Positions 1-6,671 of a stretch of 12,792 bases of DNA are shown piece by piece. This DNA comes from Thermoleophilaceae bacterium. GTDB lineage: Bacteria; Actinomycetota; Thermoleophilia; Solirubrobacterales; Thermoleophilaceae. The position numbers were made by a program, and so were the translations under genes. Below the pieces are notes generated by a model. It had not been told where the DNA came from. It searched no databases and saw nothing but the letters and a program-made list of their open reading frames with translations. The first letter of the stretch is position 1. Every line of letters begins with the position of its first letter. The stretch is from assembly GCA_013695855.1 (NCBI GenBank), contig JACCZR010000112.1, forward strand, positions 1-12,792. Direction: 5' to 3'.

Positions 1-669
1 TGCATTCGCCAGGGAGTGGAGGAGAGCCTCGGCTATCTGGGAGTTGAGGCCATCGACCTCTGGCAGCTGCACTGGCCGGACTCCGAAACGCCGCCGGAGG
101 AGACCGGCGGCGCGTTGAAGGAGCTCAGGGACGAGGGCAAGATCCGCCACGTGGGGGTCTCTAACTTCTCGGCCGAGGAAATGGACGCGCTCGAAGCCGA
201 GATCGCGGTGGAGACCCTCCAACCGCCCTACCACCTCTTTCGCCGCGACGTGGAGCGTGATCCCCTGCCGTGGTGCGAGGACCACGACGTGGGCGTGCTG
301 GTCTACGGGCCCCTGGCCCACGGGCTGCTCAGCGGGAAGATCGACAAGGACTGGCGGCCGGCCGAAGACGACTGGAGGGCCGGCAGCGATCTCTTCTCGG
401 GCGAGGGCTTCGAGCCAAACCTCGAGGTGGTCGAGCGCCTGCGCGGCCTGGCAGGCGAACACGGCTGGAGCGTTCCCCAGCTCGCCGTGGCCTGGACGCT
501 CTCGCACCCCGCGGTCCACGTGGCGATCGTCGGCGCGCGGAATCCCGAGCAGATCGAGGGGACGGCGCCCGCCGGGGAGATCCGCCTCGACGACGACGTG
601 AAGGCCGAGATCGAGTCGATCATGGAGGGCGCAGTGGGGGTGGCGGGTCCCACCCCCGAGGGGGTCTGA
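1..669 (+). CDS. Aldo/keto reductase, C-terminal part (5' end outside window)
   Basis: The frame is open from the first base, so the N-terminus lies upstream; 222 codons are visible. The visible start reads as the middle of an AKR (beta/alpha)8 barrel: a DLWQLHWPD segment holding the His of the Asp-Tyr-Lys-His catalytic tetrad, then GVSNFS (about residues 54-59) and a C-terminal AIVGARNPEQIE segment typical of NADPH binding in this family. The family reduces aldehydes or ketones, or oxidises sugars, with NAD(P)H in the cytoplasm. The substrate cannot be read from the sequence. The last codons contain a G-rich/C-rich inverted repeat (636-657). The Asp, Tyr and Lys of the tetrad lie outside the window. 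Family call is firm; specificity unknown. Confidence 0.93.
   Translation, partial: CIRQGVEESLGYLGVEAIDLWQLHWPDSETPPEETGGALKELRDEGKIRHVGVSNFSAEEMDALEAEIAVETLQPPYHLFRRDVERDPLPWCEDHDVGVLVYGPLAHGLLSGKIDKDWRPAEDDWRAGSDLFSGEGFEPNLEVVERLRGLAGEHGWSVPQLAVAWTLSHPAVHVAIVGARNPEQIEGTAPAGEIRLDDDVKAEIESIMEGAVGVAGPTPEGV
636..657 (+). terminator. Possible hairpin at the end of the aldo/keto reductase gene
   Basis: Arms GGGGGTGG and CCACCCCC pair perfectly around a 6-nt loop, ending 12 nt before the end of the gene. A second pairing, CCCCC with GGGGG, overlaps it. No T-tract follows, so a terminator role is only a suggestion; the arms are also coding sequence. Confidence 0.3.
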
Positions 670-682
670 GGCGCGCTGCTGA

Positions 683-728
683 GTCGAGCGAGCGGTGCTC
701 GGCCGACCAACGCTCGGCCTGCGCTCCT
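683..728 (+). repeat. Palindromic dispersed repeat, copy 1
   Basis: Positions 689-728 (40 nt) are the exact reverse complement of 2491-2530. Similarity extends past one mismatch at 688 through 683-687. The core 689-716 is itself an imperfect palindrome: arms CGAGCG and CGCTCG, 12 of 14 possible pairs formed, centre TCGGCCGA. It starts 14 nt after the aldo/keto reductase stop and ends 37 nt before the Crp/Fnr gene, so it could fold in the 3' untranslated RNA. This looks like a REP-type intergenic element, not a gene. Confidence 0.85.
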
Positions 729-752
729 TCGCTACTGGTTCAATCGCGCCAA

Positions 753-758
753 TAGAGT
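753..758 (+). promoter_or_regulatory. Candidate -10 box of the Crp/Fnr gene (leaderless)
   Basis: TAGAGT fits TANNNT and lies 7 nt before the GTG start at 766, where no Shine-Dalgarno sequence is present. Transcription would begin at or next to the start codon. No convincing -35 element is visible. Confidence 0.45.
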
Positions 759-765
759 CCTCGCC

Positions 766-1458
766 GTGGCTGGTGGCGAGCAGACCCTCCGGCTGCTCTC
801 CCGGGTCGAGGTCTTCGCGGGCCTCGAGCCACGCGAGCTCGAGCAGCTGGGCCAGGTGGCCGTGCCCCGCTCCTACGAGCGCGGCGAGGTGATCTTCCGG
901 GAAGGTGACGGCGGCGACACGTGCTATGTGATCCGCACCGGCACCGTGGTGCTCACCCGCGGCCACGACGACGGCCGCGAGGTCGCCCTCGCCGAGCTCC
1001 GCGCCGGCTCCATGTTCGGCGAGCTCGCCCTGTTCGGCGGCGAGCGACGTTCGGCCACCGCACAGACTGTCGAGGAGACCGAGGCCGTCGCCCTGCTCGG
1101 ACGCGATGTCGAGCGCCTGGTGCGCTCACACCCCGACATGGCGCTCGCCATGCTCTCGAGCATGGCCGCCCGCGTGCGGCGGACGAACGAGCGTCTGCTC
1201 TCTCAGTCCTTTCAGACCGTGCCGGGCAAGGTCGCCGGAGCCGTTCTCTCCCAGGTGGTTGCCCGCCAGGACGAGGGGGCGCCGGAGCAGGACGTGCTCG
1301 TACGGGCCACCCAGGCCGAGATCGCGTCCCTGGCCGGGACCTCGCGCGAGAGCGCGAGCCGCTTCCTGGCCACGCTCGAACGGGAAGGGGTGGTGTCACT
1401 CGGGCGGGGCAAGGTTACGGTGCATGAGCCCGCGCGGCTTCGGAACTTCATTCACTGA
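766..1458 (+). CDS. Crp/Fnr-family transcriptional regulator
   Basis: The 230-aa length is standard for the family. Residues about 10-125 form a cyclic-nucleotide-binding beta-roll with a phosphate-binding cassette at 84-99 (FGELALFGGERRSATA); the Glu-Leu and Arg-Ser positions that hold cAMP in CRP are kept. A dimerisation helix follows (about 126-160), then a winged helix-turn-helix with recognition region TQAEIASLAGTSRESASR (182-199). There is no N-terminal Cys cluster, so it is not an FNR-type Fe-S oxygen sensor; a cNMP ligand is plausible but unproven. The GTG start has a TANNNT box 7 nt upstream and no Shine-Dalgarno site. It overlaps pcm by 35 nt, so the two genes are probably co-transcribed. 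Family confident; ligand and targets unknown. Confidence 0.92.
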   Translation: MAGGEQTLRLLSRVEVFAGLEPRELEQLGQVAVPRSYERGEVIFREGDGGDTCYVIRTGTVVLTRGHDDGREVALAELRAGSMFGELALFGGERRSATAQTVEETEAVALLGRDVERLVRSHPDMALAMLSSMAARVRRTNERLLSQSFQTVPGKVAGAVLSQVVARQDEGAPEQDVLVRATQAEIASLAGTSRESASRFLATLEREGVVSLGRGKVTVHEPARLRNFIH

Positions 1459-2071
1459 CCAGCGCGCGCGCATGGTCGAGCGCCAGCTGCACGGGCGCGA
1501 GATCGCCGACGAGCGGGTGCTGAGCGCCATGGCCCAGGTGCCCCGCGAGGAGTTCGTGCCCGATGAGCACAGGCGCCACGCCTACCGCGACGGCGCTCTG
1601 CGCATCGGGGAGGGCCAGACCATCTCGCAGCCCTGGATCGTGGCCAAGATGGCGGAGCTGCTCGAGCTCGGCGGCGGTGAGCGGGTGCTGGAGGTGGGCA
1701 CCGGCTCGGGCTACGCCGCGGCCGTGCTCTCGCTGCTGGCCGCCGAGGTGGTGACCGTGGAGCGCCACGCCGCGCTCGCCGAGTCGGCGCGCGAGAGACT
1801 GGCCCGGCTGGGCCACGCCAACGTGGACGTGCGTCACGGCGACGGCTCTCAGGGCGTGCCCGACCGGGCACCGTTCGACGCGATCTCGGTCACCGCCACC
1901 GCGAGCGGCGAGCCACCGCGCGCCCTGCGCGACCAGGCCTCCCCCGGCGCGCCCATGGCACTGCCGCTGCAACGCGGCGGCCGGGAGATGCTGGTCCGTA
2001 TCCGCGGGACCGCAGTCGAAGCCGTCACCCCGGTCCGCTTCGTGCCCTTGGTCGAGGGGACGAAGGGGTGA
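1424..2071 (+). CDS. pcm: Protein-L-isoaspartate O-methyltransferase
   Basis: The 215-aa product carries the PCMT landmarks: an N-terminal RMVERQL helix, the GQTISQP substrate loop at 64-70, and SAM motif I VLEVGTGSGYAA at 88-99. It methylates isoaspartyl residues in aged proteins using S-adenosylmethionine, starting their repair, in the cytoplasm. The DAISVTA segment is the usual post-II region. I chose ATG 1424, inside the end of the Crp/Fnr gene, because the homologous N-terminal helix (FTDQRARMVERQL) begins before the alternative ATG at 1472. The stop overlaps the Nudix start (GTGA), which indicates translational coupling. The loop usually reading DGYLGW is DGSQGV here, a mild divergence. 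Identification strong. Confidence 0.93.
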   Translation: MSPRGFGTSFTDQRARMVERQLHGREIADERVLSAMAQVPREEFVPDEHRRHAYRDGALRIGEGQTISQPWIVAKMAELLELGGGERVLEVGTGSGYAAAVLSLLAAEVVTVERHAALAESARERLARLGHANVDVRHGDGSQGVPDRAPFDAISVTATASGEPPRALRDQASPGAPMALPLQRGGREMLVRIRGTAVEAVTPVRFVPLVEGTKG

Positions 2072-2487
2072 GGCGCGAGTTCTCCAGCGGCGGCCTGGTG
2101 GTGCGGAACTTCCAGGGCCGGCCTTTCCTCGCCGTGGTCGAGGTCACCCGCCGCAAGAAGGTGCTCTCGCTTCCCAAGGGCCACATCGACCCAGGCGAGA
2201 CCGCCGAGCAGGCTGCCGTGCGGGAGGTGCGCGAGGAGGCGGGCGTGACCGCCGAGATCGAGGAGAAGCTGGGCGACGTGCGCTACTGGTACTCGCTCCA
2301 CGGCGAGCGCCGGCTCAAGGTCGTGAGCTTCTTCCTCTGCCGCTACCGCTCGGGCAGCGTGCGCGACCACGACGACGAAGTGGACGCCGCCCTGTGGGTC
2401 CCGCTCGCCGAGGCCCCGGCGCGCCTGGAGTACCCCGGCGAGCGCGACATGGCGCAGAGGGCCCTCGAACGGCGCGGTGGCCTCTAA
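2068..2487 (+). CDS. Nudix hydrolase
   Basis: The 139-aa protein has a perfect Nudix box, G-x5-E-x7-REV-x-EE-x-GV, at residues 38-60 (starting GHIDPGE, ending REEAGV), which binds Mg2+ and cleaves nucleoside diphosphate-linked substrates. The lead-in SLPKGH is common in the MutT/diadenosine polyphosphate hydrolase branch, but the substrate cannot be decided. The GTG start overlaps the pcm stop by 4 nt and has a GAAGGGG ribosome-binding stretch just before it. It is the last gene of the Crp-pcm-Nudix group; a palindromic repeat begins 3 nt after its stop. With pcm it suggests damage repair or house-cleaning. Confidence 0.92.
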   Translation: MRREFSSGGLVVRNFQGRPFLAVVEVTRRKKVLSLPKGHIDPGETAEQAAVREVREEAGVTAEIEEKLGDVRYWYSLHGERRLKVVSFFLCRYRSGSVRDHDDEVDAALWVPLAEAPARLEYPGERDMAQRALERRGGL

Positions 2488-2490
2488 CGG

Positions 2491-2536
2491 AGGAGCGCAG
2501 GCCGAGCGTTGGTCGGCCGAGCACCGCTCGTTCGAC
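2491..2536 (-). repeat. Palindromic dispersed repeat, copy 2 (inverted)
   Basis: Positions 2491-2530 are the exact reverse complement of 689-728, and 2532-2536 also match after one mismatch. The palindromic core is 2503-2530, centred on TCGGCCGA at 2513-2520. It lies directly behind the Nudix stop codon and could form a 3' hairpin. A TTG in it opens a frame continuous with the ASCH gene, but I regard that upstream extension as non-coding repeat. Confidence 0.85.
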
Positions 2537-2540
2537 GCAG

Positions 2541-2546
2541 TAGGCT
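2541..2546 (+). promoter_or_regulatory. Candidate -10 box of the ASCH-domain gene
   Basis: TAGGCT fits TANNNT and lies 10 nt before the GTG start at 2557. There is no Shine-Dalgarno sequence, so the message would have a leader of only a few bases. Weak on its own; supported by the same arrangement at other genes in the window. Confidence 0.35.
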
Positions 2547-2556
2547 GGCGGCCGCC

Positions 2557-2955
2557 GTGTACGTCCTGAACTTCTACTCCCCGGTGTTCGTCGACCAGCT
2601 CAGGAAGGGCCGCAAGACGGCCACGATCCGGCTCGGCGACAAGAGCCGCAAGTATGCCCAGGGCACGGTCGTGCTGGTCACCGTGGGCTTCCAGCACGCG
2701 CCCCGCGAGCGCATCTTCGAGGCCGTGATCGACACCGTCGAGGTCAAGCGCGTCTCCGAGATCTCGCCCCGCGACATCGAGCACGACAACCCGGAGTTCC
2801 GCCGCGTGGACGAGACCGTGCACTTCCTGGAGCAGATCTACGGCCGCAAGATCGAATCCGACGACACCGTCACCGTCATTCGCTTCTCCCAGATCTCGCA
2901 GCGCCCGCCGGACATCACCGAGCGCCTGCGTCCGCAGGCGCCCTCACAGAATTAG
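2557..2955 (+). CDS. Small ASCH-domain protein
   Basis: The 132-aa product begins VYVLNFYSP and has the ASCH (PUA-like) pattern: LRKGRKTATIRLGDKSRKYAQGT at about 13-35, then a strand-rich VVLVTVGF segment, matching the family's K-T-xTxR loop and G-D/G-T turns. ASCH domains bind RNA or modified nucleosides; a few are amidohydrolases on acetylated cytidine. No specific role can be assigned here. I chose GTG 2557 because the conserved strand starts there; a TTG 48 nt upstream in the same frame lies inside the dispersed repeat. It is convergent with the methyltransferase at 3019, with a hairpin between. The tail after about residue 112 is polar and probably disordered. Confidence 0.8.
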   Translation: MYVLNFYSPVFVDQLRKGRKTATIRLGDKSRKYAQGTVVLVTVGFQHAPRERIFEAVIDTVEVKRVSEISPRDIEHDNPEFRRVDETVHFLEQIYGRKIESDDTVTVIRFSQISQRPPDITERLRPQAPSQN

Positions 2956-2987
2956 CTCCGCAGGCCTCGTGCCCGCGTTCTGACCGG

Positions 2988-3010
2988 GTTGGCGCCGTCT
3001 CGGCGCCAAC
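2988..3010. terminator. Bidirectional hairpin between convergent genes
   Basis: A perfect 10-bp stem, GTTGGCGCCG with CGGCGCCAAC, closes a 3-nt TCT loop. It sits 32 nt after the ASCH stop and 8 nt past the 3' end of the minus-strand methyltransferase. There is no T-tract on either strand, which is common for hairpin terminators in GC-rich actinobacteria. Confidence 0.65.
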
Positions 3011-3018
3011 TTGGGGCC

Positions 3019-3813
3019 CTACCCCTCCTTCATCCAGGTCTCGGGGATGTCGCGCTGCTTGCGGGCGATGAAGATCCGGTAGTCCAGCGGCTCGCCCGCC
3101 GCCGACAGGCGATGCTGGTAGGTCATCCCCGCCTTCATCTCGATCGTGCCCTCGTTGGTCATGTGCGCGATCAGACGGGAGAAGCCGCTGCTCTCGCCCT
3201 CGGCCAGGAACTCCTCCTTGATGTTGAAGGCGATCCAGCCGTCGTCGAGGACGAGGTTGAAGGCCTCGGCAAAGGCGCGCGTGGGGATGTCCCCGAAGCC
3301 CAGGGCAGCCACGCAGACGAGGGTGTTGAACTGCCGGTCGGCCAGTTCGGAGCGTGCCGCAGGGGGGATCTCGGTCAGGTCGAGCACGTGGTACTTGTCG
3401 TAGACATCGGGACGGTCGCGCTCGGCGGCCTGGGCTGCCTCCTCGATGATGTCCACGCCTACGATCTCGGCGGCGCCCAGCTTGGCGAGCTCCTCGCCGA
3501 CCATGCCGTTGCCGGCGCCAACGTCGAAGACCCGGAGGTCGGTGGCGTCGAGGCTCTCGGAGGCGAGCACCTCGCCCAGCAGGCCGGTCACCACCTGGGG
3601 CGACTGGCACTCCAACTCGTCGTAGAAGATCTGCTCGTAGAGCCCGGGGTGCTCGTAGAGGTCGGCGTAGTCGTGGAAGCGGAAGCGACGCAGCTTGCCG
3701 TTGCCGTTGACGCCGATCTCAGCCCACTCCTGATCCTGGTCGACAGCCCTGCCGTCCGAGGGAAAACGAATGTTGTACTTCGGACGTACGTCGGCAGTAT
3801 TCGTGTCGGCCAC
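3019..3813 (-). CDS. Class I SAM-dependent methyltransferase
   Basis: The 264-aa protein has a Rossmann-type methyltransferase core: motif [16 protein letters not shown] at 95-109, an acidic residue after the second strand (GVD, 119-121) that should contact the SAM ribose, and a later strand near [13 protein letters not shown]. The N-terminal about 90 residues include a helical segment ([22 protein letters not shown]) like those of small-molecule methyltransferases of the WBSCR27/Methyltransf_11 style. The substrate is unknown. The GTG start is backed by an AGGAGGC ribosome-binding site (3825-3831 on the plus strand) 11 nt upstream. It is transcribed divergently from groES, sharing about 245 bp of upstream DNA. 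Confidence 0.85.
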   Translation of the reverse strand: MADTNTADVRPKYNIRFPSDGRAVDQDQEWAEIGVNGNGKLRRFRFHDYADLYEHPGLYEQIFYDELECQSPQVVTGLLGEVLASESLDATDLRVFDVGAGNGMVGEELAKLGAAEIVGVDIIEEAAQAAERDRPDVYDKYHVLDLTEIPPAARSELADRQFNTLVCVAALGFGDIPTRAFAEAFNLVLDDGWIAFNIKEEFLAEGESSGFSRLIAHMTNEGTIEMKAGMTYQHRLSAAGEPLDYRIFIARKQRDIPETWMKEG

Positions 3814-3993
3814 GAGTGAACTCAGCCTCCTCGGTCGGGGTCGTCGGCCGGAGGGTCAGGGGCAGTTCCGCGCGCGCCGTCACGCACGACCCTGTCCGTC
3901 CACCCCTGAGTCTAAAGCCCTTCGTGATCCGAGGGAAGCCTGGGGCCCTTGGAAATCCCCGTTCGGGCCCCACTGATGCCCTCTCTCCGGGGC

Positions 3994-4020
3994 TTGGCAC
4001 TCTCACTGCTAGAGTGCCAA
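3994..4020 (+). promoter_or_regulatory. CIRCE operator (HrcA binding site)
   Basis: TTGGCACTC, a 9-base spacer and GAGTGCCAA form a perfect inverted repeat, 38 nt before the groES start. It matches the CIRCE consensus (TTAGCACTC-N9-GAGTGCTAA) except for a compensated A-to-G / T-to-C pair. The match extends two more bases on each side (GC...GC, 3992-4022), giving 11-bp arms. CIRCE is the binding site of HrcA, so groESL should be derepressed on heat shock. Confidence 0.95.
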
Positions 4021-4058
4021 GCGGCCTTGAAAACGTACTAGGACCGGAGGTTGCGTCC

Positions 4059-4349
4059 ATGAAGTTGAAGCCTCTCGGCGATCGTCTGATCGTCCAGGCT
4101 CTGGAGGAGGAGGAGACGACCGCAAGCGGCATCGTCCTTCCCGACACCGCCAAGGAAAAGCCCCAGCGAGGCAAGGTCCTCGCCGTCGGCGACGGTAAAT
4201 GGGACGACGAGGGTGACAAGCGCATCCCTCTGGACGTCTCGGAGGGCGACGAGGTCCTCTACTCCAAGTACGGCGGCACGGAGGTGACCGTGGAGGGCGA
4301 CGACCTGCTCGTCCTGCGCGAGTCCGACGTGCTCGCCAAAGTCGCCTAA
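4059..4349 (+). CDS. groES: Co-chaperonin GroES (Hsp10)
   Basis: The 96-aa protein is full-length GroES. It has the N-terminal [10 protein letters not shown] strand, the mobile loop that docks on GroEL ([20 protein letters not shown], about 17-36), the [10 protein letters not shown] turn and a C-terminal VLRESDVLA strand. It forms the heptameric lid of the GroEL cage in the cytoplasm. ATG 4059 was chosen over upstream in-frame codons because the conserved N-terminus starts here and GGACCGGAGG lies 8 nt upstream. A CIRCE operator precedes it; groEL follows 27 nt downstream in the same operon. Confidence 0.97.
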   Translation: MKLKPLGDRLIVQALEEEETTASGIVLPDTAKEKPQRGKVLAVGDGKWDDEGDKRIPLDVSEGDEVLYSKYGGTEVTVEGDDLLVLRESDVLAKVA

Positions 4350-4376
4350 CCAAGAACTTCCCAGGAGGAACTGAAC

Positions 4377-6002
4377 ATGGCTCACAAAGAGCTCAAGTAC
4401 GCCCAGGAGGCTCGCGCTTCGCTCCAGGCCGGTGTGGACGCCGTGGCCAACGCGGTCAAGGTCACGCTGGGCCCCAAGGGCCGTTACGTCGTGCTGGACA
4501 AGAAGTTCGGCGCGCCGACCATCACGAACGACGGCGTGACCATCGCGCGTGAGATCGAGGTCGAGGACGTCTTCGAGAACCAGGGCGCCCAACTCGTGCG
4601 TGAGGTGGCCACCGCCACCAACGACGTCGCGGGCGACGGCACCACCACGGCCACGCTGCTGGCGCAGATCATCGTCCGGAGGGGCCTGCAGAACGTGGCC
4701 GCCGGCGCGAACCCGCTGGGTCTTCGCCGTGGCATCGAGCACGCCGTGGAGCAGGTGGTCGAGAACATCGCCAAGCAGTCCACCGAGGTTTCGGGCAAAG
4801 AGCAGATCTCGCGCGTGGCGGCCATCTCGGCGGCCGACGACGAGATCGGCGACGTGATCGCCGACGCCATCGACAAGGTGGGCAAGGACGGCGTGGTCAA
4901 CGTCGAGGAGGGCCAGACCTTCGGGATGGACCTCGAGTTCACCGAGGGCATGCAGTTCGACAAGGGCTACATCTCGCCCTACATGGTCACCGACCAGGAC
5001 CGCATGGAGGCGACCCTCGAGGACCCCTACATCCTCATCGCCAACCAGAAGATCGGCTCGGTGCGCGACATCCTGCCGGTGCTCGAGCAGGTGATCCAGT
5101 CGGGCAAGCCGATCCTGGTCATCGCCGAGGACGTGGAGGGCGAGTCGCTGGCCACCTTCGTGGTCAACAAGCTCCGCGGCACCTTCACCGGGGTCGCGGT
5201 CAAGGCCCCCGGCTTCGGCGACCGCCGCAAGCGGATGCTGGAGGACATCGCGACCCTGTCGGGCGCCGAGGTCATCACCGAGGAGATGGGGCTCAAGCTG
5301 GAGAACACCCAGCTGTCCCAGCTCGGCCGTGCCCGGCGTGTCGTGGTCACCAAGGACACCACCACGATCGTCGACGGCGCGGGTGACGGCGAGGCCATCA
5401 AGGGCCGCATCAACCAGATCAAGAACGAGATCGAGAACACCGACTCGGACTTCGATCGCGAGAAGCTCCAGGAGCGCCTCGCGAAGCTGGCCGGCGGCGT
5501 GGCCGTCGTGAAGGTCGGCGCGGCCACCGAGACGGAGATGAAGGAGAAGAAGCACCGCGTCGAGGACGCGCTGCAGGCCACCCGCGCCGCCCTCGAGGAG
5601 GGCATCGTGCCCGGTGGCGGGGTCGCGCTCCTGCGGGCGTCCTCGGCCGTCCAGCCCGAGGCGCTGGGGCCCGATGAGCAGACGGGGGCGACGATCATCC
5701 TCCGCGCACTCGAGGAGCCCGTCCGCCAGCTGGCCGACAACGCCGGGCTGGAGGGCTCGGTCGTGGTCAACGAGGTGCGCAAGGCCAAGAAGGGCTACGG
5801 GCTGAACGCCGACACGGGCGAGGTCGTCGACCTCGTCGCCGCCGGCGTGATCGACCCGGCCATGGTCACCCGATCGGCGCTGCAGAACGCGGCCTCGATC
5901 GCCAAGAACATCCTCACCACGGAGGCAATCGTGGCCGAGATCCCTGAGAAGGAAGGCGCTGCCGCGGGCGGGATGCCCGGAGGCATGGACGGCATGATGT
6001 AG
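4377..6002 (+). CDS. groEL: Chaperonin GroEL (Hsp60)
   Basis: The 541-aa protein is a complete 60-kDa chaperonin. ATP-site elements are in place: LGPKGR (31-36), TNDG with Asp52, and the GDGTTT loop with Asp87. The signature [20 protein letters not shown] lies in the equatorial domain near residue 400. The C-terminus ends in a GGM tail ([11 protein letters not shown]), the flexible kind that lines the folding chamber, and not the His-rich tail of some actinobacterial GroEL1 copies, so this is probably the housekeeping paralogue. Position 37 is Tyr where Asn is usual. The ribosome-binding site AGGAGG sits 9 nt before the ATG. A strong terminator follows 7 nt after the stop. Confidence 0.98.
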   Translation: MAHKELKYAQEARASLQAGVDAVANAVKVTLGPKGRYVVLDKKFGAPTITNDGVTIAREIEVEDVFENQGAQLVREVATATNDVAGDGTTTATLLAQIIVRRGLQNVAAGANPLGLRRGIEHAVEQVVENIAKQSTEVSGKEQISRVAAISAADDEIGDVIADAIDKVGKDGVVNVEEGQTFGMDLEFTEGMQFDKGYISPYMVTDQDRMEATLEDPYILIANQKIGSVRDILPVLEQVIQSGKPILVIAEDVEGESLATFVVNKLRGTFTGVAVKAPGFGDRRKRMLEDIATLSGAEVITEEMGLKLENTQLSQLGRARRVVVTKDTTTIVDGAGDGEAIKGRINQIKNEIENTDSDFDREKLQERLAKLAGGVAVVKVGAATETEMKEKKHRVEDALQATRAALEEGIVPGGGVALLRASSAVQPEALGPDEQTGATIILRALEEPVRQLADNAGLEGSVVVNEVRKAKKGYGLNADTGEVVDLVAAGVIDPAMVTRSALQNAASIAKNILTTEAIVAEIPEKEGAAAGGMPGGMDGMM

Positions 6003-6009
6003 CGTTTGG

Positions 6010-6039
6010 AAAGGGCCCCGCTTCGGCGGGGCCCTTTTT
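6010..6039 (+). terminator. Intrinsic terminator of groESL
   Basis: Arms AAAGGGCCCCGC (6010-6021) and GCGGGGCCCTTT (6026-6037) pair perfectly over 12 bp around a TTCG tetraloop and run into TTTTT (6035-6039). This is a textbook rho-independent terminator 7 nt past the groEL stop. Confidence 0.96.
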
Positions 6040-6073
6040 CGTTCCCGCGCGGGTTGTGCACTCTCGTCCGTGC

Positions 6074-6079
6074 TAAAGT
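6074..6079 (+). promoter_or_regulatory. Candidate -10 box of the ECF sigma gene
   Basis: TAAAGT fits TANNNT and lies 10 nt before the GTG start at 6090, with no Shine-Dalgarno site. A TTGTGC at 6054-6059 is only 14 nt upstream, too close for a normal -35. Near-leaderless initiation is likely. Confidence 0.4.
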
Positions 6080-6089
6080 TCAACGGACT

Positions 6090-6614
6090 GTGGAGAAAAA
6101 CCTCAACACTCCAGCCGGATTCGATACGTCGTACGAGGAGCTCTACCCGCTTGCCGTGGCGACCGCCCAACGTGTACTGCGCGACCAGGCGGCGGCGGAG
6201 GACGTGGCCCAGGACGTGTTCGTCGCCCTGTGGCGCAAGCCCCAGGCCTACGACGCCAAGCGAGGCTCGCTGCGCTCCTACGTCACGCTGATGGCTCGCA
6301 GCCGGGCGCTCGACCGCTGGCGCACGCGCCAGGCCCGCGAGGCCGCCGTGGACCGCTCGGCCGTCGAGCAGCGCATACGCCACAGCGACGAGGAGAGCGC
6401 GGCCGAGCCCGTGCTGCGCCGCGATCGCTCGCGGCACATCCTTGACGCCCTCGACTCCCTGCCCGGTGAGCAGCGGGAGGCGGTGCTGCTGGCCTTCGGC
6501 CGCGGTCTCACCGCACAGGAGATCGCTCGGGCAGTCGGGGTCCCCCTGGGCACGGCCAAGAGCCGCGTGCGCCTCGGCTTGGAGAGGGCCCGGGCGAAGC
6601 TACAAGCCGTCTGA
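6090..6614 (+). CDS. ECF-family RNA polymerase sigma factor
   Basis: The 174-aa product has both sigma modules expected of the group. Region 2 spans about 14-80 (YEELYPLAVATAQRVL, the -10-binding AEDVAQDVFVALWR, and SLRSYVTLMARSRALDRWR). Region 4 spans about 118-170 (LPGEQREAVLLAF, then the helix-turn-helix TAQEIARAVGVPLGTAKSRV that reads the -35). Its arrangement resembles SigK-like sigma factors. The open frame extends upstream into the groEL terminator, so I chose GTG 6090, the only plausible start codon between that terminator and the region 2 homology. No zinc-finger or membrane anti-sigma gene follows; the next gene is a MerR-type regulator 57 nt downstream. Regulon and activating signal unknown. 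Confidence 0.92.
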   Translation: MEKNLNTPAGFDTSYEELYPLAVATAQRVLRDQAAAEDVAQDVFVALWRKPQAYDAKRGSLRSYVTLMARSRALDRWRTRQAREAAVDRSAVEQRIRHSDEESAAEPVLRRDRSRHILDALDSLPGEQREAVLLAFGRGLTAQEIARAVGVPLGTAKSRVRLGLERARAKLQAV

Positions 6615-6655
6615 CCTGGCGCACCCGCGACGATCCCTCTCCCACGCGCGCGCCG

Positions 6656-6661
6656 TAGTGT
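6656..6661 (+). promoter_or_regulatory. Candidate -10 box of the MerR-type gene
   Basis: TAGTGT fits TANNNT and lies 10 nt before ATG 6672. No Shine-Dalgarno site is present, so the gene may have its own near-leaderless promoter instead of depending on read-through from the sigma gene. Confidence 0.35.
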
Positions 6662-6671
6662 CCCTTTAGAG

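Noticed and set aside
2509..2556. N-terminal extension of the ASCH protein from a TTG start
   Set aside because: These codons are the dispersed palindromic repeat; the same peptide appears wherever the repeat is translated, so it is not protein homology.
6006..6089. Sigma factor reading frame extended upstream to 6006
   Set aside because: That part covers the groEL terminator and translates to a peptide with no similarity to sigma factors.
4038..6437. A very long open frame on the minus strand opposite groEL (about 799 codons)
   Set aside because: It mirrors groES/groEL and the sigma gene codon by codon, a known artefact of GC-rich third positions; its translation is His/Leu/Asp-rich without domains.
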